In this document: one piece after another, positions 1-5,345 of the stretch
How the letters are laid out: each line of letters begins with the position of its first letter
Position numbering within the stretch: the stretch's first letter is position 1
NCBI GenBank assembly: GCA_018432565.1
Contig: JAHDSS010000567.1
Location: forward strand, 1-5,345
Length of the DNA: 5,345 nt
Reading direction: 5' to 3'
Source of the DNA: Kiritimatiellia bacterium
GTDB lineage: Bacteria > Verrucomicrobiota > Kiritimatiellia > CAIQIC01 > Lenti-01
Position numbers and translations under genes: made by a program
The notes under the pieces: model-generated
What the model saw: the letters and a program-made list of their open reading frames with translations, nothing else
The model's database searches: none
What the model was told of the DNA's origin: nothing

Positions 1-762
1 GCCATGCGCGACGAGGTGTTTGCGCTCTACGGGTTCGTGCGCACGGCGGACAACTTCGTGGATGCGGTGCCCCAGCAGGCGGAGGCCTTCGCCCGTTTTG
101 CGGCGCGCTACCGGGCCGCCCGGGACGGCACGCCGGCCGGGGACCCCCTGATCGACGACTTTGTCGCGCTGCAGCGGCGTCGGGGGTTCGATCCCGACTG
201 GACAGAGGCGTTTCTGGGCTCGATGGCGGCGGACCTGACCCGCCGGTTCTACCGGACGGAGGCGGAGACGCTGGAGTACGTGTACGGGTCGGCAGAGGTG
301 ATCGGGCTGTTCATGGCGCGGATCATGCGGCTGCCGGAAGAGGCGCTGCCCGCCGCCCGGATGCTGGGCCGGGCCATGCAGTTCATCAATTTCATCCGCG
401 ATGCCGCGGAGGACGCGGCGATGGGGCGACGCTATCTGCCGCTGGAGCGCGACGGAACGCGCCTGCTGGACGAGTCCGGCGACTGGCTGCCCTCCCGCGA
501 GTGGGCGCGGGCGAATCCGGGCAAATGGACGGCGTTTCTGCAGGGGCATCTGGCGCGCTATGAAACCTGGCAGGCGGAGGCCGAAGCGGGCTACCGGTAC
601 CTGCCGCGCCGTCCGCGGACCGCGGTGCGGACGGCCGGGGACATGTACAACTGGACGGCGAAGCAGATCGAGGCCGATCCCTTCGTGGTTTTCGAACGGA
701 AGGTCAAGCCGCGGAAGGCGCGGATCGTGCTGCGGGCGCTCTGGAACGGGCTGCGGGGATAG
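1..762 (+). CDS. crtB: Phytoene synthase, 5'-truncated by window edge
   Basis: This enzyme condenses two geranylgeranyl diphosphates head-to-head into phytoene, the first committed step of C40 carotenoid synthesis, probably at the inner face of the membrane. Numbering from the first in-window Met (position 4), both Asp-rich diphosphate/Mg-binding motifs of the squalene/phytoene synthase family are present: D16-N-F-V-D20, and RDAAEDAAMGR at 132-142 with D133 and D137, followed by RYLP. YVYGSAEVIGLFM (92-104) fits the central conserved helix. The C-terminus (IEADPFVVFERKVKPRKARI) is typical of bacterial CrtB. The family usually has some 25-40 more N-terminal residues, including the segment before the first Asp motif. 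The codon before the Met is open in frame, so position 4 is very likely an internal Met and the gene begins outside the window. The cyclase gene follows 2 bases after the stop. A squalene-type synthase is possible, but the carotenoid neighbours favour CrtB. Confidence 0.93.
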   Translation, partial: AMRDEVFALYGFVRTADNFVDAVPQQAEAFARFAARYRAARDGTPAGDPLIDDFVALQRRRGFDPDWTEAFLGSMAADLTRRFYRTEAETLEYVYGSAEVIGLFMARIMRLPEEALPAARMLGRAMQFINFIRDAAEDAAMGRRYLPLERDGTRLLDESGDWLPSREWARANPGKWTAFLQGHLARYETWQAEAEAGYRYLPRRPRTAVRTAGDMYNWTAKQIEADPFVVFERKVKPRKARIVLRALWNGLRG

Positions 763-764
763 GG

Positions 765-1442
765 ATGAACCTGTACGTGACGCTGAACCTGCTGGTGCTG
801 GCGGCGCCGCTGGCGCTGTCGTTCGACCGGCGGGTGGCGTTCTGGCGGAAGTGGCCGCAGGTGCTGCCGGCCATCGCCGCGGTCATGGCGGTGTTCATTC
901 CGTGGGACGTGTGGAAAACGGCGGCGGGGGTGTGGGGGTTCAATCCCCGGTACGCGGGGGAGTTCCGCCTGCTGGGCCTGCCGCCGGGCGAGTGGCTGTT
1001 TTTCATCTGCGTGCCCTACGCCTGCCTGTTCATCCTGGAATGCGTGCGGGCCTATGTTCCCGAACGGACGCTGCGGCTTCCCCGCGTTGCGGTCCATGCC
1101 GCGGCGGTCGCGCTGGCGCTGCTGGCCTGGCGGTTCCGCGGGCTGACCTATACCGGCACGGTGTTTTTCTCCGCGGCGGCGGCCCTGGAGCTGCTGGAAG
1201 GGATCGCGCCCGCCACGCTGCGGTCGGGCCGGTTCTGGCTGGCGATGGCCCTGACCTATGTTCCGTTCCTGGCCGCCAACGGCGTGCTGACCGGCCTGCC
1301 CGTGGTCTGGTACGACGACGCGCGCATCCTCTCGATCCGGGCCGGGTCCATCCCCCTCGAGGATTTTGTCTACAGTTTTTCGATGCTGGCGATGGCGGCG
1401 GCGGTGCATGACGCCGCCGGACGGCGGAGGCGCCGGCCATGA
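765..1442 (+). CDS. crtYcd: Lycopene cyclase, fused CrtYc-CrtYd type membrane protein
   Basis: This is a predicted integral-membrane lycopene cyclase of the heterodimeric/CarR type, with both homologous halves fused in 225 residues. It would close psi-ends of lycopene into beta-rings. The first half has IPWDVW (45-50), GVWGFNPRYAG (55-65), then LPPGEWLFF (72-80) and VPYACLFI (83-90). This is the family pattern W-D-x-W...GVW-x-FN-x-x-Y...LPxEExLFF. The second half has GLPVVWYDD (177-185) and the matching IPLEDFVY (196-203). Six or seven hydrophobic segments are visible, and the C-terminus is an Arg-rich tail. The first motif normally has two adjacent acidic residues (PxEE) but here reads P-P-G-E, so one Glu is replaced by Gly75; the second copy keeps E199-D200. 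The start lies 2 bases after the crtB stop with GGGGA at 755-759 as likely ribosome-binding site, and the stop overlaps the next start (ATGA). Whether one or both ends of lycopene are cyclised cannot be read from sequence. Confidence 0.88.
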   Translation: MNLYVTLNLLVLAAPLALSFDRRVAFWRKWPQVLPAIAAVMAVFIPWDVWKTAAGVWGFNPRYAGEFRLLGLPPGEWLFFICVPYACLFILECVRAYVPERTLRLPRVAVHAAAVALALLAWRFRGLTYTGTVFFSAAAALELLEGIAPATLRSGRFWLAMALTYVPFLAANGVLTGLPVVWYDDARILSIRAGSIPLEDFVYSFSMLAMAAAVHDAAGRRRRRP

Positions 1443-2920
1443 GCCGCACGGCGGCGGTGGTCGGGGCGGGCATCGGGGGGCTGGCGGCGGCGGCGCTGCT
1501 GGCCCGGAGCGGCCGGCGGGTCACCGTGTTCGAGCAGGCGCCGCAGGCCGGAGGCAAGGCGGCCTCCGTCCGGCTGGGAGGCTTTCGGTTCGACACCGGC
1601 CCGTCCCTGCTGACGCTGCCGGAGGTGTTCCGCCGGTTTTTTGCGCGGCTGGACCGGAACCTGGACGACTATCTGGAGCCCCTGCCGCTGGCGCCGCTGT
1701 GCGCCTACGATTTCGCCGACGGCACCCGGCTGGAAAGCTATTCCGACCGCGCGCGCTTTGCCGCGGAACTGGAGGCCGCGGGCGCGGCGACCCGCCGCGA
1801 GCTGGAGGCCTGTCTGGATCACAGCGCGCGGCTCTGGCGCTGGGCGGGGGAGCTGTTTCTGACGCGCAGTCTGCACGAGCCGGCCACGTTTTTCAGCCGG
1901 GCCGGGCTTCGGGCGATTCTCCATGCCGGCCGGCTGTCGCCGTTTCAGACCCTGCATGCGGCCAACGCGCGCGCGTTCACGGATCCGCGCGCGGTGCAGC
2001 TGTTCGACCGCTATGCGACCTACAACGGGTCGAGCCCGTACCGCACGCCGGCCACGATGCGGATCATTCCGCATGTGGAATACGGCTTCGGCGGGTATGC
2101 GCTGCGCGGCGGGATCGTGGCGCTGCCGCGCGCCCTCGAGCGCGTCGCGCGGGAATGGGGCGTGGAATTCCGCTTCGGCGAGGCGGTCGAACGCATCGTG
2201 GTGCAGCAGGGCCGGTGCCGGGGGGTCGAGGCCGGCGGCGTGTTCCGGCCGGCGGACCTGGTGGTGAGCAATGCCGATGTGCTGGCCACCTATCGCCGGC
2301 TGCTGGACATGCCGCAGGCGCCCGAGGCGCGCCGCGCCGCCCGGCAGGAACCGTCTTCCTCCGGACTGGTGTTTCTGTGGGGGCTGAAGCGCGGATTCGA
2401 CCGGACCCGGGTGCATAACATTTTCTTTTCGGGCGATTACCCGGCCGAATTCGATGCGTTGTTCCGGCGCCTGGATCTGCCGGAGGATCCGACGGTGTAC
2501 GTCAACATCACCGGCAAGGTGGACCCGGAAGACGCGCCGCCCGGGGGAGAGAACTGGTTTGTGCTGCTGAATGCGCCGAGGGCGGCGGGCCAGGACTGGC
2601 CCGCGCTGGCGGCGCGGGCCCGCCGGGCGGTGCTGGCGCGGGTGTCGAAGGCGCTGGGGACCGACCTGGAACCCTGGATTGCAGAGGAGCGGGTGATCAT
2701 GCCGCCGGACATAGAACGGGAAACCGGCTCCACGCACGGCAGCCTGTACGGCATGGCCTCCCATGGCCCGGCGTCGGCCTTTTTGCGGCATCCGAACCGC
2801 TCCCGGCGGATCCGGGGGCTTTACTTCGCCGGCGGCAGCGTGCATCCGGGCGGCGGCATGCCGCTGGCCCTGCTGTCGGGCATGCTGGCAGCGGATCTGG
2901 CGGAGAAAACCGAACGATGA
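1439..2920 (+). CDS. crtD: Carotenoid desaturase, CrtI/CrtD family, CrtD-like
   Basis: This is an FAD-dependent carotenoid desaturase of 493 residues, normal for the CrtI/CrtD/CrtN family. The N-terminal dinucleotide-binding fold is intact: GAGIGG at 9-14, an acidic E32 ending the second strand, then GGK and DTGPSLLTLPE. RYATYNGSSPY at 191-201 and GLYFAGGSVHPGGG at 460-473 form the substrate and C-terminal FAD-contact regions. The RYATY-x-G-S-PY stretch and the SVHPGGG-x-PL ending resemble, from memory, 1-hydroxycarotenoid 3,4-desaturases (CrtD) and their Bacteroidota relatives more than classic phytoene desaturases, whose tail usually reads GAGTHPGAG or similar. Adjacency to a CruF hydratase supports CrtD: CruF makes the 1'-hydroxy group and CrtD then inserts the 3',4' double bond. 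It could instead be the cluster's phytoene desaturase or do both jobs, so the symbol is tentative. The start is set by GGAGG at 1426-1430, 8 bases before ATG, and both ends overlap neighbours by 4 bases. Confidence 0.9.
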   Translation: MSRTAAVVGAGIGGLAAAALLARSGRRVTVFEQAPQAGGKAASVRLGGFRFDTGPSLLTLPEVFRRFFARLDRNLDDYLEPLPLAPLCAYDFADGTRLESYSDRARFAAELEAAGAATRRELEACLDHSARLWRWAGELFLTRSLHEPATFFSRAGLRAILHAGRLSPFQTLHAANARAFTDPRAVQLFDRYATYNGSSPYRTPATMRIIPHVEYGFGGYALRGGIVALPRALERVAREWGVEFRFGEAVERIVVQQGRCRGVEAGGVFRPADLVVSNADVLATYRRLLDMPQAPEARRAARQEPSSSGLVFLWGLKRGFDRTRVHNIFFSGDYPAEFDALFRRLDLPEDPTVYVNITGKVDPEDAPPGGENWFVLLNAPRAAGQDWPALAARARRAVLARVSKALGTDLEPWIAEERVIMPPDIERETGSTHGSLYGMASHGPASAFLRHPNRSRRIRGLYFAGGSVHPGGGMPLALLSGMLAADLAEKTER

Positions 2921-3624
2921 ACCTGATGCGATCGAGTTCCTGGAGACTCTACGAGCGGGCGGCGGCCCTCGGGCTGGCGGTGCTGTATGCGGTCGGCGCG
3001 GCCGGTCACCTCATGGCGCCGACGCTGCCGTGGATGCTGCGGATGACGCCGGGATTCCTGCTGGCGACCGCCGTGCTGGCCACGGTGCCCTCGGCGGCGT
3101 ACGGCGGCGTTCGGTTCTTGACGTGGCTGGCGGGCGCCTGCGCGCTGACGTTTGCCGCGGAGGCCGTCGGCGTGGCCACGGGCCTGGTGTTCGGCGAATA
3201 CGAATACGGCGCGACGCTGGGGCCGGCCTGGCGGGGCGTGCCGCTGATCATTGCGTTCAACTGGGTGGTCGTGGTGAACGGAACGGTATGGATGGCGACC
3301 CGCCTGACGGCCGGTTCGCCGGCGGCCGGCCGTCGGTGGAAAATCGCCCTGTGGGCGGGGCTGGCGGCCATGCTGTTTGATGGGCTGATGGAACCCGTGG
3401 CCATGCGGCTCGACTACTGGCGCTGGCCGGGCGACACCGTGCCGCTCCAGAATTACGCCGCCTGGTTTGCCATCGCCGCGCTGGCCGCCGCCGCCCATCC
3501 GCTCAGCGGGCGCGCCTCGGGCCGCGTTCCGGAAGGAGAAGGGCGCCTCGCGGGCTTTTTCGTGCTGGTGCAGGCGGCGTTTTTCGCCGCGCTGCGTGTC
3601 ATCTGGCTTTTTCAAGGCGGATAA
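2917..3624 (+). CDS. cruF: CruF-type carotenoid 1',2'-hydratase, membrane protein
   Basis: This 235-residue hydrophobic protein matches the CruF/DUF422 carotenoid biosynthesis family, which adds water across the 1',2' double bond of an open psi-end (for example of gamma-carotene or lycopene-derived intermediates) in the membrane. Visible family motifs are EAVGVATGLVFGEYEYG (82-98), GVPLIIAFNW (107-116), DGLMEPVAMRLDYWRW (155-170) and NYAAWF (179-184). The acidic and aromatic residues in these segments are the usual conserved ones. Roughly six to seven membrane segments can be drawn, starting at about residues 15-31. The first ATG overlaps the desaturase stop as ATGA, and GGAGA at 2902-2906 can serve as a slightly distant ribosome-binding site. 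A second Met at residue 4 is an alternative start. The family also occurs in haloarchaeal bacterioruberin clusters beside a UbiA-type prenyltransferase (LyeJ); none is seen here, so a C40 product is more likely than a C50 one. Confidence 0.87.
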   Translation: MNLMRSSSWRLYERAAALGLAVLYAVGAAGHLMAPTLPWMLRMTPGFLLATAVLATVPSAAYGGVRFLTWLAGACALTFAAEAVGVATGLVFGEYEYGATLGPAWRGVPLIIAFNWVVVVNGTVWMATRLTAGSPAAGRRWKIALWAGLAAMLFDGLMEPVAMRLDYWRWPGDTVPLQNYAAWFAIAALAAAAHPLSGRASGRVPEGEGRLAGFFVLVQAAFFAALRVIWLFQGG

Positions 3625-3627
3625 GAT

Positions 3628-3631
3628 AGGA
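3628..3631 (+). promoter_or_regulatory. Shine-Dalgarno of the prenyl synthase gene
   Basis: AGGA lies 8 bases upstream of the ATG at 3640, in the 15-base gap after cruF. It supports this ATG as the start. This is a gap, not an overlap, so this gene can be initiated independently of its upstream neighbour. Confidence 0.6.
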
Positions 3632-3639
3632 TTTGCTCC

Positions 3640-4743
3640 ATGCTCATCTATTTCCAGCAGGTCCGGCCCGGCGTGGCGAAGGCCATCCGCGACATTCTGA
3701 CGACCTATGCCCCGCGGTTGGCGGCCGTCAGCCCGATGGGCGGCCAGCTGGCGGCGCGGCTGAATGAGTATGCGCAGTCCGGCAAAATGATCCGCGGCAT
3801 CCTGGTGCGGATGGGCTACGAACTGTGCGCGGCGGAAGCGCCGGATGCCGCCATGGTCCGCGTGCTCGACCGCGCGGGCGCCGCGATGGAATTTTTCCAG
3901 GCCGGGCTGCTGATTCACGACGACATCATGGACCGCGACACGATGCGGCGCGGGGGCGTGACGGTCCACACCCAGTACGAACGCGACGCGACCGAGGCGT
4001 CCGCATCCGATCCGGTGCATCACGGGCTCTCGCTGGGCATGTGCGCGGGCGATATCGCGTTTTTCCTTGGCTTCCATATCCTGTCCTCCCTGCCCGTCCC
4101 CCTGGACCTGCAGGAACGCTCCCGGCGGGTGGCGGCGTTTTCGGCGGAGGAACTGTGCTGGGTGGGCGTGGCGCAGATGCAGGATGTCCGCAACGGGGCG
4201 GGGGGGCTGGGGGCCGATCCCGATCCCGCCCAGATCCTTCGCGTGTACCGCTACAAGACGGGCCGCTATACGTTTTCGATGCCGCTGATGGCCGGCGCCA
4301 TGCTCGCCAACGGAAGCCCCGCCCATCTCGAAGCCCTGGAACAGGCCGGCGAAAACCTCGGCGTGGTGTTTCAGCTCAAGGACGACGAACTCGGGATTTT
4401 CGGCGAGACCGGGCAGCTGGGCAAGCGCGCGGACTCGGATATCCGGGAAGACAAAAAGACGCTGCTGCGCCATTTTCTGTTCGAGGCGGCCGACGCCGGG
4501 CTGAAGGCGGAACTCCAGCGGATTTTCGGCAGTCCGGAGCCCGGCGAAGCGGGCCTGAAGTTCGTCCGCGAAGCGATGGAAAAAACGGGGGCGCGGGACA
4601 AGGTGCGCGAATACATGAAGTGCTTTGCCATGGAGGCCTCCGACCGGATCGCCAGCCTGCCGCAGGAGTCCGGGGCCTGCACGGCGGCGGCACGCGAAGC
4701 CTTTCAGGACCTGTTCCGCTACAGCGTGGAGCGCCGCTCCTGA
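3640..4743 (+). CDS. crtE: Polyprenyl diphosphate synthase, likely GGPP synthase
   Basis: This is a trans-isoprenyl diphosphate synthase of 367 residues that adds isopentenyl diphosphate to allylic primers; in this setting it should make GGPP for CrtB. The first Asp-rich motif is H93-D94-D95-I96-M97-D98 with RD and RRGG after it, a DDxxD without the two-residue insertion of bacterial FPP synthases. The second is FQLKDDELG (244-252), where the last Asp of DDxxD is Gly, as seen in several GGPP synthases. Supporting residues are GKMIRG (48-53, in place of the usual GKRLRP/G), KTGRYTF (206-212) and GKRADSDIREDKKT (261-274). The residue five before the first Asp motif is Gly89, with Leu90 next, so no bulky aromatic side chain blocks the chain pocket there. 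This argues against FPP and leaves GGPP or longer products open. It is soluble, with no signal peptide. The symbol rests on context; idsA-like naming would be equally fair. Confidence 0.88.
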   Translation: MLIYFQQVRPGVAKAIRDILTTYAPRLAAVSPMGGQLAARLNEYAQSGKMIRGILVRMGYELCAAEAPDAAMVRVLDRAGAAMEFFQAGLLIHDDIMDRDTMRRGGVTVHTQYERDATEASASDPVHHGLSLGMCAGDIAFFLGFHILSSLPVPLDLQERSRRVAAFSAEELCWVGVAQMQDVRNGAGGLGADPDPAQILRVYRYKTGRYTFSMPLMAGAMLANGSPAHLEALEQAGENLGVVFQLKDDELGIFGETGQLGKRADSDIREDKKTLLRHFLFEAADAGLKAELQRIFGSPEPGEAGLKFVREAMEKTGARDKVREYMKCFAMEASDRIASLPQESGACTAAAREAFQDLFRYSVERRS

Positions 4744-4748
4744 CCGCC

Positions 4749-5309
4749 ATGCGCGCGTGTTGGCTTGTGCTGCTGTTGGCCGGAGCCATGCGGGCGGCCG
4801 GCGGCCCGGAGACGGCCGGTCCGGTTCCGGCGGACCCGGACCTGCTGGAACAGGTTCGCCTGGAGTTTGAGCGGGCGCCGGATTCTTCCGCCGTGACGCG
4901 TTCGCTGACCCGCCTGCTGCAGGCGCGGCTTCCGCCGGACCGGGCAGAGTGGCCCCCGGTGTTCCAGGCCTATGACGCGGCGCTGGCCGGCCTGGCCGGC
5001 AAGCATGCCCGCCTGCCGTGGGACAAATACAACCGCACCCGGGCCGGGCTGGCCGGTCTGGATGCGCTGGCGGCGGCGCATCCGGAGTCCATCGAAATCC
5101 GCGCGCTGCGCTTCTTCTTCTGCCGCGGACTTCCGGATCTGTTTCAGGCCGGACCGACGGCGGAAGCGGATCTGGCCGCGCTGGCAGACCTGTTTGCGCG
5201 GGGCGCCGATGACTCCGTGGCCGGCGACTACCGCCGGAAACTCCGCCAGGCCCTGCGGGAAGCCGCCCCGGCCGGCTCCGAGGCCCGGCGAAAGCTGGAC
5301 GCTCCCTGA
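4749..5309 (+). CDS. Small exported protein of unknown function
   Basis: I cannot assign a function to this 186-residue ORF. It starts 5 bases after the prenyl synthase stop. The first 19 residues (M-R-A-C-W then a Leu/Val/Ala core, then A-M-R-A-A-G-G) look like a short signal peptide with possible cleavage near residues 17-19, so the product is probably periplasmic or secreted. The mature part is predicted mostly helical, with AYDAALAGLAGKH (74-86), KYN (93-95), GLDALAAAHP (103-112) and ESIEIRALRFFF (113-124). The spacing of A-x-x-AKH, a Lys, a G-L-x-x-LD-x-A block, a Pro and E-x-R-x-LR resembles, from memory only, uncharacterised Bacteroidota proteins with a TPR-like look. Ribosome-binding support is weak: the nearest GGAG (4728-4731) is 17 bases away, so translation may depend on coupling to the gene upstream. 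Codon use matches its neighbours, which supports real coding. A later start at residue 14 would destroy the signal peptide. Confidence 0.7.
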   Translation: MRACWLVLLLAGAMRAAGGPETAGPVPADPDLLEQVRLEFERAPDSSAVTRSLTRLLQARLPPDRAEWPPVFQAYDAALAGLAGKHARLPWDKYNRTRAGLAGLDALAAAHPESIEIRALRFFFCRGLPDLFQAGPTAEADLAALADLFARGADDSVAGDYRRKLRQALREAAPAGSEARRKLDAP

Positions 5310-5310
5310 G

Positions 5311-5337
5311 CGGCCGGCGGGCGTCTGCCGGTTTCCG
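5311..5337 (+). terminator. Weak GC hairpin after the last stop, possible terminator
   Basis: Two bases after the final stop, CCGGC (5314-5318) can pair with GCCGG (5327-5331) around an 8-base loop, and TTT follows directly. The stem is only 5 perfect pairs, extendable by G-U pairs, and the T run is short. In DNA this GC-rich such stems arise often by chance, so this is a candidate only. The remaining bases to the window end show no gene start. Confidence 0.2.
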
Positions 5338-5345
5338 CAACGCAA

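Noticed and set aside
591..1409. Minus-strand open frame of 272 codons opposite crtB and the cyclase
   Set aside because: Antisense shadow; the translation is basic, His/Arg/Gln-rich and has no family resemblance, while the plus strand encodes clear enzymes.
1370..2845. Minus-strand open frame of 491 codons opposite the desaturase
   Set aside because: Antisense shadow of the desaturase gene with low-complexity Arg/Gln/Pro-rich translation and no motif.
2917..3624. Possible C50 bacterioruberin-type pathway, because CruF and CrtD occur in haloarchaeal clusters
   Set aside because: No UbiA-type lycopene elongase is present in the window, and a lycopene cyclase is part of the same operon, so a C40 cyclic product is the simpler reading.
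3825..4748. Plus-strand open frame upstream of, and in frame with, the exported ORF, which would make a 494-residue fusion
   Set aside because: This part overlaps the prenyl synthase in another frame and translates to Gly/Arg-rich sequence. Only the segment from the ATG at 4749 has a signal peptide and sensible composition.
4983..5000. Two tandem copies of CTGGCCGGC
   Set aside because: It encodes Leu-Ala-Gly twice within a coding helix. Two 9-base copies in GC-rich DNA are expected by chance and not evidence of a functional repeat.
2821..5340. Very long minus-strand open frame of 839 codons
   Set aside because: It lies wholly opposite the desaturase end, cruF, the prenyl synthase and the exported ORF. 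Its product is Arg/Pro/Gly/His-rich with no recognisable domain. Plus-strand genes with strong G/C preference at third positions keep the antisense frame free of stops, which explains it.

Overview
The window is GC-rich (about two thirds G+C by eye) and gene-dense. It holds one plus-strand run of six genes with almost no intergenic DNA. Five are recognisable carotenoid/isoprenoid genes: a 5'-truncated phytoene synthase (crtB), a fused two-domain CrtYcd-type lycopene cyclase, a CrtI/CrtD-family desaturase whose motifs look more like CrtD, a CruF-type carotenoid 1',2'-hydratase, and a polyprenyl diphosphate synthase that should supply GGPP. The sixth is a small, probably exported protein of unknown function. 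The window ends about 36 bases after its stop codon.

Layout: crtB runs in from the left edge to 762. The cyclase follows after 2 bases (765-1442). The cyclase/desaturase and desaturase/cruF junctions are both 4-base ATGA overlaps (1439 and 2917). The prenyl synthase starts 15 bases after cruF (3640-4743) and has a good Shine-Dalgarno. The exported ORF starts 5 bases later (4749-5309). This packing points to a single translationally coupled transcript whose promoter lies upstream of the window. No RNA gene, mobile element, CRISPR array or large repeat is visible, and no stretch over 300 bases lacks a gene.

Pathway reading (inference): the prenyl synthase makes GGPP and CrtB condenses two GGPP to phytoene. 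A desaturase gives lycopene and the cyclase closes one or both ends to beta-rings. CruF hydrates an open psi-end, and a CrtD-type enzyme adds the 3',4' double bond next to the new tertiary alcohol. Together this predicts a monocyclic hydroxylated carotenoid of the torulene/saproxanthin/myxol type. A dedicated CrtI, a ring hydroxylase (CrtZ) and a glycosyltransferase (CruG) are not in the window and may lie outside it.

Organism: the fused CrtYcd cyclase, the CrtD-like desaturase and CruF together resemble sets I know from Bacteroidota/Rhodothermota-type bacteria, but the high GC and the prenyl synthase variant would also fit a GC-rich PVC-group bacterium (Verrucomicrobiota/Kiritimatiellota). 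The taxon cannot be fixed from this sequence alone. The genes are housekeeping-style pigment genes. The points worth checking are a degenerate cyclase motif, the CrtD-like desaturase, the product length of the prenyl synthase, and the uncharacterised exported protein.
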